Assembly (NCBI GenBank): GCA_027343965.1
Contig: DAHWJX010000020.1
Span: forward strand, 1 to 26,776
Origin: JAKACU01 sp021821185
Lineage (GTDB): Bacteria; Bacillota; Bacilli; Alicyclobacillales; SLC66
Direction: 5' to 3'
DNA: 26,776 bases
Part shown: piece after piece, positions 22,990 through 26,776 of the stretch
Position numbering within the stretch: the first letter of the stretch is position 1
How the letters are laid out: the number at the start of each line of letters is the position of its first letter
Notes under the pieces: model-generated
Seen by the model: only the letters and a program-made list of their open reading frames with translations
Told to the model about the DNA's origin: nothing
The model's database searches: none
Made by a program: the position numbers and the translations under genes

Positions 22990-24450
22990 GTGCACAATCG
23001 TATAGCCGTAATCGGCGGCGGTATCACAGGACTTGCGGCAGCCTATAGTCTTTTGCAGATGCAAAAAACGGTTACTACCCAATTTCATATCACGCTTTGT
23101 GAACAAGACAACCATTTTGGTGGTAAGATCCGGACAGAGCGACATAACGGGGTGATCATGGAAACTGGTCCAGATTCCATGCTAGCGAGGAAAATTCAAG
23201 GTTTGTCGATTTTGTCAGAACTTGGTCTCGACAAAGAACTCATTGGTACCAGTGGAACAGCACTTAAAACTTACATATTGCACAAGGGACGTTTGGAGCG
23301 CTTACCACCAGGAACCAACATGGGAATTCCGATGCAAATTGCTCCATTTGCCAGTACACGTCTGATTTCTATTCCTGGCAAAGTCCGTGCCTTAGGTGAT
23401 CTTTTTATTTCTCGACGTACGCATCAAGGAGACGTGTCGTTAGGGCGTTTCTTACGACGGCGCTTTGGTGATGAACTTGTTGAAAACATTGCCGAACCTT
23501 TAATGGCTGGCATTTATGCCGGAAAGATTGACGATCTCAGTTTGCAGGCGACATTTGCACAGTTTGACGATCTTGAGAAAAAATACAGAAGTCTCATTCT
23601 AGGATCGATCGCACAACGTAAAACAATGCGTAAAAAGACACTTTCGTCATCCAAAAGTCCTGATTCACAAGCAGGCGCACCAAGTGCACGAAGCGCATTT
23701 GTGACACTTCCGCAAGGGCTATCGGATCTTGTAACACGCATTGTCGACGCGATTAAAGATCATGTCGATTTGCGCCTTAACACGGAAGTCACTGCGATCA
23801 GACAAAATGAAAATGGCACGTATACGATCGACAGCAAGCAGGCCGATCAGACTGTCCATGATACATATGATGCAATCCTGGTGGCTACGCCCACCTATCA
23901 CGCTGCACCACTATTAGAAGATATCGTACCTGAAGCGATGCTTCTAAATGATATCGTCTATGGCTCTACGGCCACAGTCATGACAGCTTTTGCAAGAAAT
24001 GACGTACCTGATCTTGATGCATCTGGATTTGTCGTGCCCCGTGCGGAAAAGCGAGCGATCACCGCCTGCACGTGGGTATCAAGTAAATGGCCACATAGTA
24101 CTCCAAAAGACCAAATACTGGTGAGATGCTATGTCGGGCGATCGGGAGACGTCGATGCTTTGACGTTAGATGACAATGGAATTATTGAAGCGGTGCTAAA
24201 CGAATTGCATACTATCATTGGTATAGATGCAAAGCCAACGTATGCAAAAGTGACACGCTGGGATCAGGCTATGCCACAGTATCGTGTAAATCATGAGCAA
24301 ATCGTTAAACGCGTAGAAGAAGCTTTAGCAAGGACAGCACCTGCGATCCAAATCGCCGGAGCCGGGTATCATGGTCTAGGTGTGCCGGACTGCATGTTGC
24401 AAGCACAGGCGGCAGCCAAGCAAATTAGAGATTATCTAGTAACCAAATAG
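22990..24450 (+). CDS. hemY: Coproporphyrinogen/protoporphyrinogen III oxidase, HemY/CgoX type
   Basis: A 486-residue FAD-dependent oxidase of late haem biosynthesis. The N-terminal V-I-G-G-G-I-T-G-L-A-A-A-Y dinucleotide fold (7-19) and the following E-Q-D-N-x-F-G-G-K-I-R-T are the FAD site. M-E-T-G-P-D-S-M (near 57-64) and the C-terminal A-G-A-G-Y-H-G-L-G-V-P-D-C segment are HemY hallmarks. In Gram-positive bacteria this enzyme oxidises coproporphyrinogen III to coproporphyrin III. The start is GTG 22990, which has AGAGGTG at proper spacing; an in-frame GTG at 22981 falls inside that ribosome site. It is a single gene with its own terminator; hemE and hemH are not in the window. Confidence 0.93.
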   Translation: MHNRIAVIGGGITGLAAAYSLLQMQKTVTTQFHITLCEQDNHFGGKIRTERHNGVIMETGPDSMLARKIQGLSILSELGLDKELIGTSGTALKTYILHKGRLERLPPGTNMGIPMQIAPFASTRLISIPGKVRALGDLFISRRTHQGDVSLGRFLRRRFGDELVENIAEPLMAGIYAGKIDDLSLQATFAQFDDLEKKYRSLILGSIAQRKTMRKKTLSSSKSPDSQAGAPSARSAFVTLPQGLSDLVTRIVDAIKDHVDLRLNTEVTAIRQNENGTYTIDSKQADQTVHDTYDAILVATPTYHAAPLLEDIVPEAMLLNDIVYGSTATVMTAFARNDVPDLDASGFVVPRAEKRAITACTWVSSKWPHSTPKDQILVRCYVGRSGDVDALTLDDNGIIEAVLNELHTIIGIDAKPTYAKVTRWDQAMPQYRVNHEQIVKRVEEALARTAPAIQIAGAGYHGLGVPDCMLQAQAAAKQIRDYLVTK

Positions 24451-24522
24451 TACATTCGTGTCATGCGAAAATCCATTTAAATCCGTTATAATATTTTTGG
24501 TTACCCACCTTTACCTCGATGG

Positions 24523-24565
24523 GCAGTCCCACGGTACGTGAGCGACGTGAGACTGCTATTTTTTT
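24523..24565 (+). terminator. Terminator of hemY
   Basis: GCAGTC (24523-24528) pairs with GACTGC (24551-24556), extended inward by CACG/CGTG across one mismatch, and is followed by TATTTTTTT. A TATAAT-like element at 24487-24492 upstream leaves a faint possibility of a short RNA ending here. Confidence 0.75.
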
Positions 24566-24599
24566 AATTCGAGTACAATGGGCTCCTAGATCCTAATGT

Positions 24600-25583
24600 T
24601 TAGTAATATGCTCGAATCAAGTTCAACTCGGTGTCAGTTTGCAGCACATATGATGATACGGTGGACGGAATTAACACAGTGTCACCAAAAGCCAGTGTCA
24701 ATGCGTCTTTTGTACCATCAGACAAGTGATAAACCAGTATTCCATGACCAAACGCCACAGTTACGATATCGGGATTCCCCTTTTTGCCCTGAGTCAACGT
24801 GTATTCTGTTGAAGTTAAATTTACGACGTCCATCGTAAAATACGGGCATGATACAAGTTGCCGATGATCTATCCCATCACCATCAAATAGGGAATGAGCA
24901 TAACTTGGTTCATTAGCTAGGTCATCGCCATATTGCATAACTTCTCCCGCTTTTTGCACATGCAACTCACGTGGCTTTCCGGATTGATCGACGCGATCCC
25001 AATCGTAAACACGATACGTCACGTCGGATGTCTGCTGTACCTCGATCACCTGAGTCCCTGCAAGAAGAGCATGAAGCATGCGTGCAGGCACAAAAACCAA
25101 ATCTCTTTCCTGCACAGGCTGGTACGATAAAAACGATTTCACAGATCCATGTGCTACCGCATCCAGGTATTGTGATTGATTTGCAAAAGTATGTCCATAG
25201 ATCACTTGGCCATTTTGTTTGGTCTTGAGAACATACCAAGCTTCTGTCTTTCCATAATCTCCTTCATGTGCTAAAGCATACTGATCATCTGGGTGGATTT
25301 GTACTGACAGGTCACTATTAGCCTCCAAAAATTTGATCATCAAGGGAAACCGTTGTTGTGGAGATTGACCCAAATAAGCTGGATAGTTCTCTGTTAATTC
25401 TACTAAGGATGTGCCTTGTAGCGGACCATTGCTAACAACACTCGTACCATTGGGATGCCCGGAAAGGACCCAATACTCCCCAATCGGTTGATCGAAATTA
25501 TCACCAAATTTTTCAACAAGCTCATGACCGCCCCACAGCCTTTCCATGGCGATGGGATGGAACTTTACTGGATATTCCACCAT
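24600..25583 (-). CDS. manA: Mannose-6-phosphate isomerase, class I
   Basis: A 327-residue zinc-dependent cupin enzyme interconverting mannose 6-phosphate and fructose 6-phosphate. The motifs are R-L-W-G-G near 15-19, Q-I-H97-P-D-D, G-K-T-E114-A-W and the metal ligand H171 in A-R-M-L-H-A-L. The length matches the short Bacillus-type ManA. The ATG at 25583 has GTGAGG about eleven bases upstream, somewhat long, and the next codon is GTG. It stands alone between hemY (convergent) and the L,D-transpeptidase, from which it is separated by a terminator. It could support sugar use or supply mannose phosphate for surface polymers. Confidence 0.95.
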   Translation of the reverse strand: MVEYPVKFHPIAMERLWGGHELVEKFGDNFDQPIGEYWVLSGHPNGTSVVSNGPLQGTSLVELTENYPAYLGQSPQQRFPLMIKFLEANSDLSVQIHPDDQYALAHEGDYGKTEAWYVLKTKQNGQVIYGHTFANQSQYLDAVAHGSVKSFLSYQPVQERDLVFVPARMLHALLAGTQVIEVQQTSDVTYRVYDWDRVDQSGKPRELHVQKAGEVMQYGDDLANEPSYAHSLFDGDGIDHRQLVSCPYFTMDVVNLTSTEYTLTQGKKGNPDIVTVAFGHGILVYHLSDGTKDALTLAFGDTVLIPSTVSSYVLQTDTELNLIRAYY

Positions 25584-25627
25584 ATCGTTTTAAACCTCAC
25601 TTCCTTAATATACCTTAACCTATCATA

Positions 25628-25666
25628 CAAAAAGCAGACACAGATAGTAAAGGTCCTGTGTCTGCT
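25628..25666 (-). terminator. Terminator of the L,D-transpeptidase gene
   Basis: A perfect 11-bp stem (AGCAGACACAG and CTGTGTCTGCT) with a 12-base loop and a following TTTTTG on the minus strand, directly after the stop. Confidence 0.88.
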
Positions 25667-25668
25667 AA

Positions 25669-26349
25669 CTATTCCTCTAATCCCATAGCTCTATAATCTG
25701 TGAAATCCACTACACCATCGACTGGTACACGCACTTTTCTTTCGTACCGCAATAAGGCGTATTCCATATCATCACCAAATACACCATCTAGCGGGCCGTG
25801 GTAAAATTTAGCATAGTACAGTCTGCCCTGCACAAGTTGCACATCAGACCCACGACTTCCTTTAGATAATTCACGTGGCGAAAGAAAAGGACCCCCTAAA
25901 GGATTCCCATCAATCACAACACGTGTGCCTAACGGTATGTGGGGGTAAATACGTTCAACATTCTCATTTTTTGTTCGAATACATCCTGCACTAACACTTT
26001 GGCCAACAAGATGTGGTTTATTGGTCCCATGGATTCCATAAATACCCCATGGAACATTAAGCCCTAACCACCGTGTGCCAAAACCCCCTCCCCAATCTTT
26101 ATACTTTGTAATCACGCGCCAATTACCGATCGGAGTTGGCGTGGTGGGTTTGCCTGCAGCAATCGGAATAACAATTTCTGGGTGACCATTACGAAAAACG
26201 GTTAACTTTCTTGTAAATAGATCTATCCATACGACAACAGGTACTTGTTTCGATCGTAATGAGGATTGTGCCATGGTCGGCACAACCACACTTTGAGACA
26301 ACAGAGTCGCAACCAAGAGTAGTACTGCCTTTTTCACCCCAAGCGCCAC
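25669..26349 (-). CDS. Secreted L,D-transpeptidase with peptidoglycan-binding domain
   Basis: A 226-residue exported enzyme. A signal peptide (1-28, ending P-T-M-A-Q) is followed by the YkuD catalytic domain (about 37-147) with H107-G-T-N and S-A-G-C123-I-R125, the catalytic His, Cys and Arg. A peptidoglycan-binding domain (about 163-222, R-G-S-D-V-Q-L-V-Q-G-R-L) follows at the C-terminus, the reverse of the LysM-YkuD order of B. subtilis YkuD. It forms 3-3 cross-links or related bonds in the wall; a role in the spore cortex or coat is possible. The GTG at 26349 has AAGGAT eight bases upstream. It lies 38 bases downstream of etfA on the same strand. Confidence 0.93.
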   Translation of the reverse strand: MALGVKKAVLLLVATLLSQSVVVPTMAQSSLRSKQVPVVVWIDLFTRKLTVFRNGHPEIVIPIAAGKPTTPTPIGNWRVITKYKDWGGGFGTRWLGLNVPWGIYGIHGTNKPHLVGQSVSAGCIRTKNENVERIYPHIPLGTRVVIDGNPLGGPFLSPRELSKGSRGSDVQLVQGRLYYAKFYHGPLDGVFGDDMEYALLRYERKVRVPVDGVVDFTDYRAMGLEE

Positions 26350-26387
26350 ACCGCATCCTTTATTTTTTTCTTAGTGTGTCGCAGGAC

Positions 26388-26776
26388 TCACATTCCATTC
26401 ACTTGTCTGGATTTTAGAGCCTCTGTCAAAACAGGGACTACCTCAAATAAATCCCCGACAATTCCATAGTCGGCCACTTTAAAAATGGGTGCTTCAGGGT
26501 CTTTATTAATTGCCACAATGACTTTAGCATTCGACATACCCGCCAAGTGCTGAATGGCCCCAGAAATACCGCACGCGATATAGAGGTCCGGCGTCACCAC
26601 TTTGCCAGTCTGCCCGATCTGCAAAGCATAATCGCAATAACCTGCATCGCACGCAGCGCGCGATGCCCCCACCGCTGCGCCAAGCTGCTGCGCTAGTTCG
26701 TACAGTGGATCAAACCCTTTTTCACTTTGCACACCCCGACCACCTGACACAATAATCTTGGCCTCAGTCAAATCAA
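26388..26776 (-). CDS. etfA: Electron transfer flavoprotein alpha subunit, 3' part
   Basis: The last 129 residues of EtfA, whose 5' part lies beyond the window. The FAD-binding C-terminal domain is intact: V-S-G-G-R-G, E-L-A-Q-Q-L-G-A-A-V-G-A-S-R-A, Q-I-G-Q-T-G-K-V-V-T-P-D-L-Y, G-I-S-G-A-I-Q-H-L-A-G-M and N-K-D-P-E-A-P-I-F-x-V-A-D-Y-G. With EtfB it carries electrons from acyl-CoA dehydrogenases to the quinone pool. EtfB is expected just upstream, outside the window. The reading frame is open through the right edge, so this is a cut, not a truncation. Confidence 0.97.
   Translation of the reverse strand, partial: DLTEAKIIVSGGRGVQSEKGFDPLYELAQQLGAAVGASRAACDAGYCDYALQIGQTGKVVTPDLYIACGISGAIQHLAGMSNAKVIVAINKDPEAPIFKVADYGIVGDLFEVVPVLTEALKSRQVNGM

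Noticed and set aside
24481..24565. Small RNA gene after hemY
   Set aside because: There is a TATAAT-like box and a terminator, but no -35 partner and no known RNA family match; the terminator is explained by hemY.
1..26776. CRISPR array, tRNA, rRNA or prophage
   Set aside because: No regularly spaced repeats, tRNA-like cloverleaf sequences, rRNA segments or phage structural genes were seen on reading the window.

Overview
The window looks like ordinary chromosome of an endospore-forming Bacillota, most likely in the Bacilli. The evidence is a Tlp-type small acid-soluble spore protein, an AlaR/AlaT pair like that of Bacillus, a Crh-like HPr paralogue together with a consensus-perfect cre site, a HemY/CgoX-type haem oxidase, strong GGAGG ribosome sites and frequent TTG/GTG starts. 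I cannot name genus or species. No rRNA, tRNA, CRISPR array or prophage was seen. The only mobile-type gene is one DDE transposase-like gene.

Layout. Positions 1-2.5 kb hold tlp, a DUF2231-like membrane protein with a structured leader, and a DUF2249 protein divergent from a thioredoxin-reductase-like flavoprotein. Positions 2.5-4.3 kb hold the alaR-alaT operon (minus strand), divergent from a Lin0512-family gene. Positions 4.7-6.5 kb hold an HtrA-type membrane-anchored protease and a Crh-like HPr that lacks the phosphorylatable His. Positions 6.5-8.5 kb hold a two-gene operon: a small unknown protein coupled to an ABC1/UbiB kinase-like membrane protein. Positions 8.5-10.1 kb hold a HesB/IscA-like protein directly behind a DDE transposase with a Cys-rich N-terminus. 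Positions 10.3-16.85 kb are a carbohydrate island: LacI regulator, amylo-alpha-1,6-glucosidase-like hydrolase, substrate-binding protein and two permeases. Positions 16.9-20.7 kb hold a zinc-ribbon miniprotein and a heterodimeric ABC exporter. Positions 20.8-22.8 kb hold two tandem paralogous SGNH hydrolases and a second DUF2249-like protein. Positions 23-26.8 kb hold hemY/cgoX, manA, an L,D-transpeptidase and the 3' end of etfA, which is cut by the window end.

How it works together. The best-resolved circuit is the sugar island. Two identical 14-bp palindromes lie in the lacI promoter spacer and just upstream of the hydrolase ribosome site, and a cre site lies just downstream of the lacI promoter. 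This predicts autoregulated, substrate-inducible and catabolite-repressed import and debranching of an oligosaccharide. No ATPase gene accompanies the permeases, so a shared MsmX-type ATPase is expected. The Crh-like protein in the same window keeps the Ser46 region and could feed into the same CcpA logic.

No wholly new system is evident. The points most worth a second look are the His-less HPr, the tandem SGNH pair (one with Asp-to-Asn at the catalytic position, one with an odd start and an 86-nt structured leader), the transposase gene placed tightly ahead of hesB, and the reductase with CPDC but no normal NADPH motif.
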